In this document: positions 34,419-43,332 of the stretch, piece by piece
Layout of the letters: each line of letters starts with the position of its first letter
How positions within the stretch are numbered: position 1 is the first letter of the stretch
Assembly (NCBI GenBank): GCA_965661625.1
Contig: CBFIEM010000014.1
Location: forward strand, 17,248 to 81,247
Direction of reading: 5' to 3'
DNA: 64,000 bases
Source of the DNA: GCA-2705995 sp965661625
Lineage (GTDB): Bacteria > Bacteroidota > Bacteroidia > Flavobacteriales_G > Salibacteraceae
Notes under the pieces: model-generated
Seen by the model: the letters and a program-made list of their open reading frames with translations, nothing else
The model's database searches: none
What the model was told of the DNA's origin: nothing
Made by a program: the position numbers and the translations under genes

Positions 34419-37400
34419 CGAATTCAGTTTGATTTCTTTTTCTGATAATCGCTTTTTCAATTTCCTCAGGAGATGGTTTTTTACCTGTCCACAGCCAAAT
34501 TACATATTGCTTTACCCGGTTAACAAGGCTTAGAAATACCGGCAACATAACTGTTAACATGAATGAACCTACTAATAACCCATAAGCAATTGTAATTGCC
34601 ATTGGAACAAGAAACTGAGCCTGGAAACTCTTTTCAAGAATCAATGGAGCTAATCCCGCAGAAGTGGTGATGGTGGTCAAGAAGATTGGTCGAAAACGTG
34701 AAAGCGCCGCTTCATAAAGAGCATCATTAAATTTCAACCCATCTTTTAGGTTCGTATTAAACGCTGCTACGAAAACCAATCCATCATTAATGATAACTCC
34801 CATTAGGGCTATAAAACCCAAAAAAGAAAGTAAACTCATCGGCATGCCATGCAATGCATGACCCCATCCAGCGCCAACCAACCCAAAAGGAACAAGCATG
34901 AGCAAGGCTATTGCCTGGCTAATTGAACGGAAGGTGACAATGAGCAATGAAATCATTAAAATTAAGATAATTGGCCCCGCCGTAGCCACCGACCGCTGAA
35001 TTTTAGCTGTTTCGCGCTGCTGCCCATCTAACATAATCTGAACATCAGGGAAACGCCGCTGTACTAAAGGAATCACATCAGACGATACTGATTTGATCAT
35101 CTCGGTACTTGTGATGTCAAAAGATGCGAGTTCTCCTTGTACGGAAATCTGTTTTTTACCATCAAGGTGATTTATGGCAATCAAGCCGTTCATTGGGGTG
35201 ATGGTTGCAATTTCATTGACAGGAACAGCTATTCCGCTAGGAGTCCTAATTTGCATGTTGTAAAGGTCTTCCAATTCGTTGCGGTTAGAAAGCTCGTAGC
35301 GAACCCAAACTTTAACTTCATCATCACCACGTTGTAATCGCTGCGCTTCAAAACCAAAAAATCCGTTGCGTACTTGAGTAATAACATCACGCGACGTTAA
35401 ACCAAGTGAACGCCCCGCAGCATTTACTTCCACATTGAGTTCCGGTTGATCCGCACGGTCATTGGTAATGACATCCTTTACGAGACCTGTTTTTGAAACC
35501 ACGACTTTAAAGTCTTCAACTGCTGCTCGAATACGTTCGTAGTTTTGGGCTGAAAATGAAACGTTTAAGGGTTTGCCAAAAGGGGTTGCGCTTTCAAAGC
35601 TTAATTGTTCAGCACTAGGTACAGCACCAACTTGATTTCTTAAGTCGCTCGCAACGTCAAAACTTCTTAAGCTGCGTTCTTCAGAAGGAGATAAGTAAAA
35701 TGTAGCCGTAGCCTTATTTGTGCCAGGCCCCAGTTTCAGTTGCCTGTTTTGAATAATATCTTGACCTAAGGAATCGATGTACTTTTCATTCAGCGCCAAA
35801 GCAGCTTTTTCAATTTCTTTTATCCATTTTTCCGTTATGTGTTCCGCCGTACCCGATTTAAACTCAAGAGTAGCTTGAATTTGAGTTTGCTCAATATTTG
35901 GAAAGAAAGTGGTTTTAATCACGCCATTCTTTATTGATCCAATGGTAAGTACCATCAGCCCCAACGCAAAGAGGACACTGAACAGCTTATAGTTTAAAGC
36001 AAACCTTAATATCGGGGAGAAGAATACATCTCGAAACTTCAAGAGCAGCTGCTCAACCTTTACTTTGAGTTTGTTTGGCTCATTAAATTCATCGAGGTCT
36101 TTAATATGCGCCAAATGCGCAGGGAGAAATAACATGACTTCAATTAATGAAAAGAGGAGGGCCGCAATTACTACAAAAGCGACGTCGCCGAAAAAAGTTC
36201 CAAGGCGTCCATCGATGAAAAAAAAGAAAGAAAAAGCAAGGCAAGTTGTGGCAATTGCCGATAAAATGGAGGGAATAACTTCTAACGTACCATGAAACAC
36301 GGCTTTAAATTTTGAGGCACCCTTTTCATAATGCTGAAAAATGTTTTCACCTACTACGATTCCATCATCCACTAAGATTCCTATCACCAGAATCATCCCA
36401 AATAAAGAGAGAACATTGATTGTAATACCTGCTAAATTGGCTATGATGAACATTCCTAAAAAAGAAATCGGAATTCCAGCTGCCACCCAAAGTGCTAATC
36501 TTACACGCAGAAACAGGGCCAAGAGCACGAAAACTAATAATACACCTACAATTCCATTTTTTTCAAGAAGAGCAATCCGCTCTTTAAGCGTTTGGGTGCC
36601 ATCTCGCACAACTTCAGCCTGAACAACAGTGTTAGAAGCATTGAATGCCGATACTACACTGGCGATTTCGTCAGCAGCATCAAGGATGTTTTCTTGGTTT
36701 AAGGTGTTTACAGTTACGAGCACTGCAGGGTCGCCATTGAAGAAGGCCTTATTTGAAGCTTCAGCCCATGACTCATGAATAGTGGCAACATGCTCTAACG
36801 TAATAACAGAGCCATCATCACGTGTTTTTACAGGAATATCACCGAGGTAGTCTGCAGTGTAGTTCCTTAAATTTGAGCGAATTAGAACTTCCTGATTTTT
36901 CTTTATTGTGCCTCCGGTAAGCTGAATATTTTCCCGTTGAATAGCATTAGCCACATCCTTAAACGTTAAGTTATAACTGCGAAGGGCTGCTTCTTTAATT
37001 TCAATTTCTATTTCTTGTGCAGGAAATCCATACAGTTCAATCTTTGATAAGTTTGGTGAAGCGCGAAGCTGATCTTCCAGCGCCTTTGCCCTTTCTTTTA
37101 ACGTTTCCAGCGGTACGTTTCCTACTAAGGCAAGTTGACCAGTGAAGTTGATGTTTTCTCGAACATAAGTAACCAGCCGCTCCATATCTTCTGGGAAGTT
37201 GGAAATTTGATCTACAGCATTCTTAACATCTTGAAGTACAAGGTCGGCATCTTCACCTGTAACCAACTCAATGGTGATTGTTGTGGTATTCTCAGTGGAA
37301 ACTGAAGTAACACGATCAATTCCGCTAACACCTGTTAAGTTATCCTCAATTTTTAGGACTATGCCCTCTTCAACTTCAGATGGAGAAGCACCGGGATAGA

Positions 37401-37551
37401 TGGCTTCAATGATGATGGTGTTTTCATCTTCTACTGGAAAGAATGATGAATTCATATTACCCAGCGCTATTAGGCCTACAATAAGTGCTAAAGCTATCCC
37501 GAGGTTAACTAAAAGCGTATTCTGAATGAAAAACCGAATTATAGATTTCAT
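34402..37551 (-). CDS. RND efflux pump inner-membrane permease (AcrB-type)
   Basis: A 1049-residue proton-driven exporter of the HAE-1/AcrB group. It has twelve predicted helices with two large periplasmic loops. The proton-relay Asp pair is in helix 4 (LVDDGIVVGENIFQHYEKG). A helix 7-8 loop and a second copy of the fold are complete, including GVIINDGLVFVAAFN and RFRPIFLTTITTSAGL. The operon order adaptor-permease-TolC (37548, 34402, 33114) forms a full pump; substrates are unknown. It overlaps the adaptor gene by 4 bases. Confidence 0.95.
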   Translation of the reverse strand: MKSIIRFFIQNTLLVNLGIALALIVGLIALGNMNSSFFPVEDENTIIIEAIYPGASPSEVEEGIVLKIEDNLTGVSGIDRVTSVSTENTTTITIELVTGEDADLVLQDVKNAVDQISNFPEDMERLVTYVRENINFTGQLALVGNVPLETLKERAKALEDQLRASPNLSKIELYGFPAQEIEIEIKEAALRSYNLTFKDVANAIQRENIQLTGGTIKKNQEVLIRSNLRNYTADYLGDIPVKTRDDGSVITLEHVATIHESWAEASNKAFFNGDPAVLVTVNTLNQENILDAADEIASVVSAFNASNTVVQAEVVRDGTQTLKERIALLEKNGIVGVLLVFVLLALFLRVRLALWVAAGIPISFLGMFIIANLAGITINVLSLFGMILVIGILVDDGIVVGENIFQHYEKGASKFKAVFHGTLEVIPSILSAIATTCLAFSFFFFIDGRLGTFFGDVAFVVIAALLFSLIEVMLFLPAHLAHIKDLDEFNEPNKLKVKVEQLLLKFRDVFFSPILRFALNYKLFSVLFALGLMVLTIGSIKNGVIKTTFFPNIEQTQIQATLEFKSGTAEHITEKWIKEIEKAALALNEKYIDSLGQDIIQNRQLKLGPGTNKATATFYLSPSEERSLRSFDVASDLRNQVGAVPSAEQLSFESATPFGKPLNVSFSAQNYERIRAAVEDFKVVVSKTGLVKDVITNDRADQPELNVEVNAAGRSLGLTSRDVITQVRNGFFGFEAQRLQRGDDEVKVWVRYELSNRNELEDLYNMQIRTPSGIAVPVNEIATITPMNGLIAINHLDGKKQISVQGELASFDITSTEMIKSVSSDVIPLVQRRFPDVQIMLDGQQRETAKIQRSVATAGPIILILMISLLIVTFRSISQAIALLMLVPFGLVGAGWGHALHGMPMSLLSFLGFIALMGVIINDGLVFVAAFNTNLKDGLKFNDALYEAALSRFRPIFLTTITTSAGLAPLILEKSFQAQFLVPMAITIAYGLLVGSFMLTVMLPVFLSLVNRVKQYVIWLWTGKKPSPEEIEKAIIRKRNQTEFDEVPH

Positions 37552-38666
37552 TTAGCAGTGGTTTCTATGATAGGAGTTTCGTTAAACGAGGCATTCTTAG
37601 AGTCAAGAATTAAATGGTCACCGACCTCTAAGCCAGTAATGATTGCCTGTTCATTTCCTTTATGTTTAATGATAACAGCTTTGGTTTGTGCGTGTTTGTC
37701 TTTGGCTACAAATACTGAGTTCTCAGTTACTAGTGCTGATAGTGGAACTTTTACGGAATTAGGATATGCTTGTCCCATTATTTTACCACTCAAATAATAT
37801 CCGCTACGTAAAGATTCTCCTTGAATATCTGCATAAACTTTTACCATTTGCGATAGGGGATCCACAGCGCCGTTAATGCGTGTAATCACGGCAGAATAAG
37901 CGATTCCGCTATTTATGTCAGTCAATTGAACTCCTTGCCCCAGTTCAATTGCTTCGAGTTGATTTGCGGGAAGAGAAGCTTCCAATTCGTAAGAATCTTT
38001 TTGTTGAAATACACCTAGCTTTTGACCAACGCGAACTAAAGTCCCTCTGTTTAATTTTGTTTCAACTAATACACCGTTATAAGGTGCTTTTATCTTGAAC
38101 TTGGTTAATCGCTCTTCAAGTTCCTTCAATTTATAATAGTTGGTGTAAACTTGTCTTCCAGCTAAAAATAATTTGAGTTTAGCATCTGATATTTCAGGCA
38201 AAGCAGGGGTTGTAGCTGAAATGCTAATGCGGTTAAGGTAATTTCTCCAAGCTTCAAAGGCATCCGGATAATCAAACTTCAAGTCGGGTACAAGCTGTCC
38301 AATTGTTCCAATAAATTGTCCCCTTAATGATCGGATTGAGGCTTCAATTTCACGCGTATCTATAGCTAATAATAGCTCGCCTGTTGAAAAAGCTTGTCCA
38401 GTTTTAAATGGGTGATTGCCGTAATGGGCTACCCCTGAAACTTCTGCAAATAAATCTATTGACTCCTTGGGAACTATGCGGCCAGTAATCGGAATAAGTT
38501 GGTAGTGTGTATCAGGCTTTACGACTACTGTTTGCACTGCTATCTGATTTGAAGCACTAGGATTAACTTGCTGATTTGCAGGTTTATCACCTCCTTTGAT
38601 TAAAAAAAATGTAGCAATTAGAAAAAGCACTCCAATCGCTGAAATTACTAGTTTACGGATGTTCAT
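37548..38666 (-). CDS. RND efflux periplasmic adaptor (HlyD/AcrA-type)
   Basis: A 372-residue membrane-fusion protein linking the permease to TolC. The start at 38666 gives MNIRKLVISAIGVLFLIATFFLI, an N-terminal anchor; the upstream ATG at 38699 adds only a polar stretch. A biotinyl-lipoyl half motif (PKESIDLFAEVSGVAHY), a short helical hairpin, the second lipoyl half (IKAPYNGVLVETKLNRGTLVRVGQKL) and beta-barrel strands follow. First gene of the efflux operon. Confidence 0.93.
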   Translation of the reverse strand: MNIRKLVISAIGVLFLIATFFLIKGGDKPANQQVNPSASNQIAVQTVVVKPDTHYQLIPITGRIVPKESIDLFAEVSGVAHYGNHPFKTGQAFSTGELLLAIDTREIEASIRSLRGQFIGTIGQLVPDLKFDYPDAFEAWRNYLNRISISATTPALPEISDAKLKLFLAGRQVYTNYYKLKELEERLTKFKIKAPYNGVLVETKLNRGTLVRVGQKLGVFQQKDSYELEASLPANQLEAIELGQGVQLTDINSGIAYSAVITRINGAVDPLSQMVKVYADIQGESLRSGYYLSGKIMGQAYPNSVKVPLSALVTENSVFVAKDKHAQTKAVIIKHKGNEQAIITGLEVGDHLILDSKNASFNETPIIETTAK

Positions 38667-38780
38667 ATCGTATTTCGTTTCGTTTGGCGAATTTAACAAA
38701 ATTGTTAAATCAATGTGGGCTTGAATTAATACTATTCGCCAAAAATGGAATTAAAGCTAAGGGAGTGTTATCTTCGGAAA

Positions 38781-39299
38781 ATGAAAAACAATGTAATTGG
38801 AATTGCAACGGTTTTATACATGTTCTTGTTTCACCTATCTGGTTGCAAACATGACAGTTTGATTCCTAAAGGTGAAGACTTAAGGTTATATGAATTAGCT
38901 TTAAACACAGCTGGCTTTTCGTGGTTCGAAAATAAAGATGATCGCTTGCCACAAACACAGGGTTCTGGACATTCAGAATCACACTTAAGAACCCGCTACA
39001 ACGACATTGCTTCTCAAGTTTTAGATTCAGAAGGCCGTATTCAAGCAGATACTACATTTCCAGAGGGTTCTTTAGTTGTAAAAGAGTTGTATGAAGGCTC
39101 AAGACTTGCTACTTATGCCATTTTGCTAAAAGATGGACAAAGTGCCGCAGCCGATCAAAATGGTTGGATATGGGGATACCTTTACAGCAATGGTGAAGTG
39201 AGAGAGCCTGCTGCGAATAAAGGAAGCGGCTGCAGAAGCTGTCACAGTCAACCTGGTAACATTGATTACATGTTGATGAATAAGGCGTTCCCAAATTAG
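38781..39299 (+). CDS. Cytochrome P460-like c-type heme lipoprotein
   Basis: A 172-residue exported protein with lipobox LSGC near residue 20. The domain is like the cytochrome P460 family: TFPEGSLVVKELY, YAILLKDG, GWIWGYLYSNGEVREPAANKGSGCRSCH. The CRSCH at about 150-155 is a c-type heme site in the usual C-terminal place. Family members oxidise hydroxylamine or are of unknown function; many lack the heme-crosslinking Lys, which I cannot place here. TTCG ends 4 bases before this ATG, which supports 38781 over an upstream ATG at 38745. A DUF6155 gene follows after 3 bases. Confidence 0.8.
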   Translation: MKNNVIGIATVLYMFLFHLSGCKHDSLIPKGEDLRLYELALNTAGFSWFENKDDRLPQTQGSGHSESHLRTRYNDIASQVLDSEGRIQADTTFPEGSLVVKELYEGSRLATYAILLKDGQSAAADQNGWIWGYLYSNGEVREPAANKGSGCRSCHSQPGNIDYMLMNKAFPN

Positions 39300-39302
39300 A
39301 TT

Positions 39303-39833
39303 ATGAGTAAGCGTGCCCTTAAAAAATTCCTTCAGGATGCACCAAAAGATGCCTTAGAGGAGCAAATTTTGGATTTATATACGCGCTTTAAAGAAGTAAA
39401 AGGTTTTTACGATTTTGTATTTAATCCGAAGGAGAGCGAGCGAGTAGAGGAAGCAAAGGCCAAAATAAGCCTTGAGTTTTTTCCGATTGGTCACCGAAAG
39501 AAGGCCAAGCTTAGGCCTAGTGTTGCATCCAAATTTATCTTGCGCTTTCAAAAACTTGGTATGCGAACGGATTACATCGCTGACCTAATGTTCTACCATA
39601 TTGAAATAGCCCTGATCTATAGTAAGGAGAGGCGAATTTCAAGGGCTGCTTTTTATAGAAGTATGCAAACGCGCTTTAACCAAGCTTTGAATTATGTTTT
39701 AAAGCATGAATTGAATGCTGAATTTGAGGCTAGGGCAGAGGCTATAGTTGATCAAGCAAACATGCTTGATTGGGAAAATAAACAGGGAATGGACCGTTCT
39801 TTTGATACGTTTAAGGAAGGAACCTTTATTTAG
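39303..39833 (+). CDS. DUF6155 family protein
   Basis: A 176-residue soluble, basic, largely helical protein. The start MSKRALKKFLQDAPKDALEEQILDLY and the DFVFNPKE and KISLEFFPIG segments match the DUF6155 family of Bacteroidota as I recall it. Function unknown. It follows the heme lipoprotein gene closely and probably shares its transcript. The 3' end overlaps the convergent peptidase-like gene by 8 bases. Confidence 0.78.
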   Translation: MSKRALKKFLQDAPKDALEEQILDLYTRFKEVKGFYDFVFNPKESERVEEAKAKISLEFFPIGHRKKAKLRPSVASKFILRFQKLGMRTDYIADLMFYHIEIALIYSKERRISRAAFYRSMQTRFNQALNYVLKHELNAEFEARAEAIVDQANMLDWENKQGMDRSFDTFKEGTFI

Positions 39834-40668
39834 TAAGCCAACCATTAGTTTTAAATTTAGTCAAAGCCCCCTGAATTTCCGGTAGTGATTTAACTCCCGG
39901 TCGCGTTGTAAAAGACTGATAAAATTGAGAAGCAATATCTTGCTTGAGAATAGTATCCCAGCTCAATATTACTTCCTCGAGAGTTTGATCCCTCAATCTG
40001 CCATTAGTTTGGTATTCCTTAACCAAAGTAAATAGGTTAAACTTAGAGTTATTCCGTATGGAGGCATCGAGGAGAACAAAAAACATACATCCTCCCCAAT
40101 ACATGCTTGGGTAGTCGTTATTCTTTACAAGCATTTTTGCTTGCTTTGGAAATGGCTGATCGGTATTGTAAACTGACCTATATGCATTCCATTTAGAATA
40201 GAGCTTGTCAATAGCTTCAGCAGGAGACAGGGTGTGAATATTTACCTGAATAGCACTCTGACAATAGGTAGCGAATCCCTCTGCAAACCACGCGTTATCA
40301 GGACCCAAATAGGGGAGTGCTAAGTGACTCATTTCATGAGGAGCTGTCCAATCTAAATTAAATGCCGTGAAGCTGTAACTCGTGTCAATATGAAAATGTA
40401 TTCCTTGCTCATTATACCTGACTGTGTTTGCCCAAGGAACTGGTTCACTTGCAGGGCTTGCTACATGCATGTAAATATTAGTCTGAAAAGGATAAATGCC
40501 CAGTAATTCAGATGTACCGCGAAATGCAATATCAATCCACCTCGATACTTGTTGTCGTTTTTGGCTGTTAATTCCATCTTTCCATAAGACTTGATAGGAC
40601 GATACCTTATCTCTATCTGTAGAAATGGAAAGGAATAATGGTATTAGCACGAGCCCTAACTTTTGCAT
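39826..40668 (-). CDS. Exported gluzincin-like metallopeptidase (peptidase MA-like)
   Basis: A 280-residue protein with a signal peptide (MQKLGLVLIPLFLSIS). Around residue 110 it has HEMSH, followed 15 residues later by WFAEGFATY with the third zinc-ligand glutamate, the layout of gluzincins (peptidase MA/M1 type). The remaining fold is helical (EAIDKLYSKWNAYRS, WGGCMFFVLLDASIRNN). Predicted substrate: unknown. TTTG ends 4 bases before the ATG. Confidence 0.75.
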   Translation of the reverse strand: MQKLGLVLIPLFLSISTDRDKVSSYQVLWKDGINSQKRQQVSRWIDIAFRGTSELLGIYPFQTNIYMHVASPASEPVPWANTVRYNEQGIHFHIDTSYSFTAFNLDWTAPHEMSHLALPYLGPDNAWFAEGFATYCQSAIQVNIHTLSPAEAIDKLYSKWNAYRSVYNTDQPFPKQAKMLVKNNDYPSMYWGGCMFFVLLDASIRNNSKFNLFTLVKEYQTNGRLRDQTLEEVILSWDTILKQDIASQFYQSFTTRPGVKSLPEIQGALTKFKTNGWLTK

Positions 40669-40682
40669 GTATCAAACAGTAA

Positions 40683-41564
40683 TTAGTCTCCGTTGTGTTG
40701 AGCGGTTACTTCTTCAGCATAGCGGATGCCACCTTCAGTTAATCGAATGCCTTGCTTCTCAATGGATATGTACCGTTTCTTATACAATTGTCCGATGGCC
40801 TTTTTGAATACTTTTTTACTAATGCCAAAGGTTTGGTAAATGCGCTCTGGCTCACTCTTATCGGTTAAGGCCATAACACCATCAGCTTCACCCAAAGCCT
40901 TTAGAATAGCCTCTGCTTGATCATCAACTTTGCCATATCCAAAGCGATATAGGGTCACATCGATTTTATGATCATTCCTAACCTGCTTTACATATCCGTA
41001 TTTGGTAGATCCAACTTCCAATGATTCAAAGGTTTCATTCGAGAATAACAGTCCGTGATAAGAACGGTCAACAATTACGGGGTAGCCCAAATCGGTCTTA
41101 TCGTAAACCAATAAATGTACTTCATCCCCTGGCTCATATTCTGGAGTTTCTTCGTTCAAAAATTTAGCAACCTTAGTGCTTCCAACAAGTCGGTTGGTCT
41201 TTTCATCAAAATAAAGGTAAACTACATGTGTACTTCCTTCATGAATAGGCTTTAGGTGCTCGCTGTACGGAACAAAAAGGTCTTTTTTCAACCCCCAATC
41301 AAAAAAAGCTCCGATTTGATTAACGGCTTTTGCTTCTAATGGTGCAAAACCATGCAAAGTGAGGTGGGGGAGTTCGGTAGTTGCTACCGGGCGATCTTCG
41401 GAGTCGAGGTAAACAAATACTTCAACAGAATCGCCAATCTCCCAATCATCTTCAATATATTCATTGGGAAGTAGTACTTCTTCCCGCTCCTCATTTGTAA
41501 GGTAGACACCTTGATTCGCTCTACGACCAATTGTCAATGAGTTAACTTCTCCAAAATCAAACAT
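40683..41564 (-). CDS. CvfB-like S1-domain RNA-binding protein
   Basis: A 293-residue cytoplasmic protein of the CvfB/YitL family: three S1-like beta-barrels (about 5-210) and a C-terminal winged helix (AIGQLYKKRYISIEKQGIRLT). Motifs include SLTIGRRANQGVYL, APLEAKAVNQIGAFFDWGLKKDLFVPYSEH and YHGLLFSNE. CvfB affects virulence or gene expression in Gram-positives; here it is simply a conserved RNA-binding protein. TACCTTCG ends 4 bases upstream of ATG 41564, the reason for preferring this start over 41597. Confidence 0.9.
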   Translation of the reverse strand: MFDFGEVNSLTIGRRANQGVYLTNEEREEVLLPNEYIEDDWEIGDSVEVFVYLDSEDRPVATTELPHLTLHGFAPLEAKAVNQIGAFFDWGLKKDLFVPYSEHLKPIHEGSTHVVYLYFDEKTNRLVGSTKVAKFLNEETPEYEPGDEVHLLVYDKTDLGYPVIVDRSYHGLLFSNETFESLEVGSTKYGYVKQVRNDHKIDVTLYRFGYGKVDDQAEAILKALGEADGVMALTDKSEPERIYQTFGISKKVFKKAIGQLYKKRYISIEKQGIRLTEGGIRYAEEVTAQHNGD

Positions 41565-41602
41565 ATCGCGAAGGTAGCGTAATCCGCCATGAGGCAAGTA
41601 TA

Positions 41603-42169
41603 TTATTTCAATTCTAAGTCGGTAAGGATTTTGAAATAATGCGCTTTAACTTCTTGCGAACTTTTGAGTGGAACTTTCGCCTTTAATTGAGGTCTAACAA
41701 ATCGCTGAATGGCTTGAAATACTTCTCCAGTTTGTACGGTAGGTGTATCGGTCCAAGTAATATGCTTAGAACTAATCACGTAGGTAATCTGATCTAACTC
41801 CTGATTATAAACAGAAGCTGTCCTAATTTCATATATGTCCACAATGTTGTTGTCTGCAGTTCGGATAATGGTGTGCTTTCGGTAATTATCAACACAGTAA
41901 GAACAAATATGAGTGAAAAGCGTATCGTTACAGCCAAACTGAAACACTTGCTCAGAACAAGGTTCAGCTGTAAAATGCTTTGTGCAAATGGTGTCCACAG
42001 CCGCACAGTTTAACTGTTTAAAGCAATAATTTTCAGGAATTGTAGGAGGAACAAAAAACTGACTATATACTCCTGTGGAAATGATAGCCGTTGATAAAAG
42101 CAAGCCTATCCGCAAGAGCAAAGGAGTGAATTTACTCTGAAAGTATATTTGTGGGATATTTCGTTGCAT
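41603..42169 (-). CDS. Small Cys-rich exported protein, unknown function
   Basis: A 188-residue protein. An N-terminal hydrophobic stretch (FTPLLLRIGLLLSTAIISTGVYSQ) is a signal peptide or anchor. Eight Cys fall within about 45 residues (CFKQLNC, TIC, PC, GC, ICSYC), suggesting disulfides or metal binding. The C-terminal part is soluble and ends YFKILTDLELK. No recognised family. The start at ATG 42169 is preferred to 42196, but it still overlaps the upstream gene by 38 bases. Confidence 0.5.
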   Translation of the reverse strand: MQRNIPQIYFQSKFTPLLLRIGLLLSTAIISTGVYSQFFVPPTIPENYCFKQLNCAAVDTICTKHFTAEPCSEQVFQFGCNDTLFTHICSYCVDNYRKHTIIRTADNNIVDIYEIRTASVYNQELDQITYVISSKHITWTDTPTVQTGEVFQAIQRFVRPQLKAKVPLKSSQEVKAHYFKILTDLELK

Positions 42170-42692
42170 GAAGTGGGCTGTAATGATACGCTCCAATCCG
42201 CTTCATTAAAGCCTGTAAACTGTGTTGATCAGCAAGCTGATTTCGATTGTGTGTTTCACACCTTAAATAAATCGGAGCGGAATCTTTAATGATAAAAAAC
42301 TCAGTCACGAAAAGGTCCCGAATATTGGCCTGAACGTAGTAGTAAGCGTTGGGGGCATAAACTTGTGTAATTGGTAATCCGGGAATCCGACTTAAGGATT
42401 GTAGTTTTAGTCTGGCTAAATTATCAGTGACAGGTAAGCCGACGTATATGCGGTAATCGATGCCATCAATACATTTCAACAATGGAATGAACGAAGAATC
42501 TTCAATAAAATAAGCCCCGTAATGATTTCGAATCGATGGGCTTATTTCGATTTGATCTTCGGTATATTGGATTTGAACATCAAATGCATCAGCAGTGGGA
42601 GGTTGTTCACGCGAACTGTGTTTAACACAGCCTAAAACGCAACATCCAATGAGGAACGCTACAATTAACTTATCGTGAGAACTAAAAACCAT
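42132..42692 (-). CDS. Putative lipoprotein, unknown function
   Basis: A 186-residue protein. From ATG 42692 it begins MVFSSHDKLIVAFLIGCCVLGC, a lipoprotein signal with lipobox VLGC. The mature part contains FDVQIQYTEDQIEISPSI, IDYRIYVGLPVTDNLARLK and GLPITQVYAPNAYYYV, an SPOR-like rhythm, though I would not assign the family. It overlaps the next gene (41603-42169) by 38 bases; such a long overlap makes one of the two starts uncertain. Confidence 0.5.
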   Translation of the reverse strand: MVFSSHDKLIVAFLIGCCVLGCVKHSSREQPPTADAFDVQIQYTEDQIEISPSIRNHYGAYFIEDSSFIPLLKCIDGIDYRIYVGLPVTDNLARLKLQSLSRIPGLPITQVYAPNAYYYVQANIRDLFVTEFFIIKDSAPIYLRCETHNRNQLADQHSLQALMKRIGAYHYSPLHATKYPTNILSE

Positions 42693-42811
42693 ACTGCAAG
42701 TATGGGGAAGAAACTCCATAAAAGTATTTCAGGAATGACAAAAAAAGTACTGGAAGCCAATAAAAAATGTTGAGCGTTCAATTCTTTTTAATGAGCGGTC
42801 AAATGTTAGAC

Positions 42812-43144
42812 TTAGGCTTTCCGAACGAACTCTGATTTCAGCGACATCAAGCCAAACCCATCAATTCTACAGTCTATATTATGATCACCTTCAACCAGTT
42901 TAATGTTCTTGACTTTTGTGCCTGCTTTAATCGGTTTTGGTGCACCTTTAACGGCTAAACTTTTAAGTAGGATAATGGAGTCTCCGTTAATTAACTGATT
43001 TCCATTTGCATTTTTCACAAGAATTCCACCAGCCTCATCGTTGGGATTCCATTCATGACCACATTCCGGACAGACTAATAAGGAATCCATAGGATATGCA
43101 AAAAGACCTTTGCATTCTGGACAAGGAGTAACGGGTTCTGACAT
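42812..43144 (-). CDS. yjdM: Zinc-ribbon protein YjdM (PhnA family)
   Basis: A 110-residue soluble protein. The N-terminal zinc ribbon has CPECKG and CPECGHEW, and the C-terminal PhnA domain (about 40-110) contains DSIILLKSLAVKGAPKPIKAGTKVKNIKLVEGDHNIDC. The family was once tied to phosphonate use, but that role is not supported by experiments. No phn genes are near. Confidence 0.93.
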   Translation of the reverse strand: MSEPVTPCPECKGLFAYPMDSLLVCPECGHEWNPNDEAGGILVKNANGNQLINGDSIILLKSLAVKGAPKPIKAGTKVKNIKLVEGDHNIDCRIDGFGLMSLKSEFVRKA

Positions 43145-43283
43145 AGTGTATGTATAGGTTACGAATGTATTCTTTTCCTTTTAAGAATTTATCGCGTGTT
43201 TGGTATTTGTATTATGATACCGTTTTAAACATTCTCATTAAGAATTATAATTAATATTATGTTAAGTAGCAAAAAAGAATACG

Positions 43284-43312
43284 AAAAAGCCCCCGCTATT
43301 TACAGAGGCTTT
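43284..43312 (-). terminator. Intrinsic terminator of the TPR gene
   Basis: On the minus strand AAAGCCTC (43312-43305) pairs with GGGGCTTT (43293-43286), 8 bp with one G-U, followed by TTTTT. It lies 21 bases after the stop of the TPR gene. Confidence 0.7.
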
Positions 43313-43332
43313 CAATTGATTCAAAACAAATT

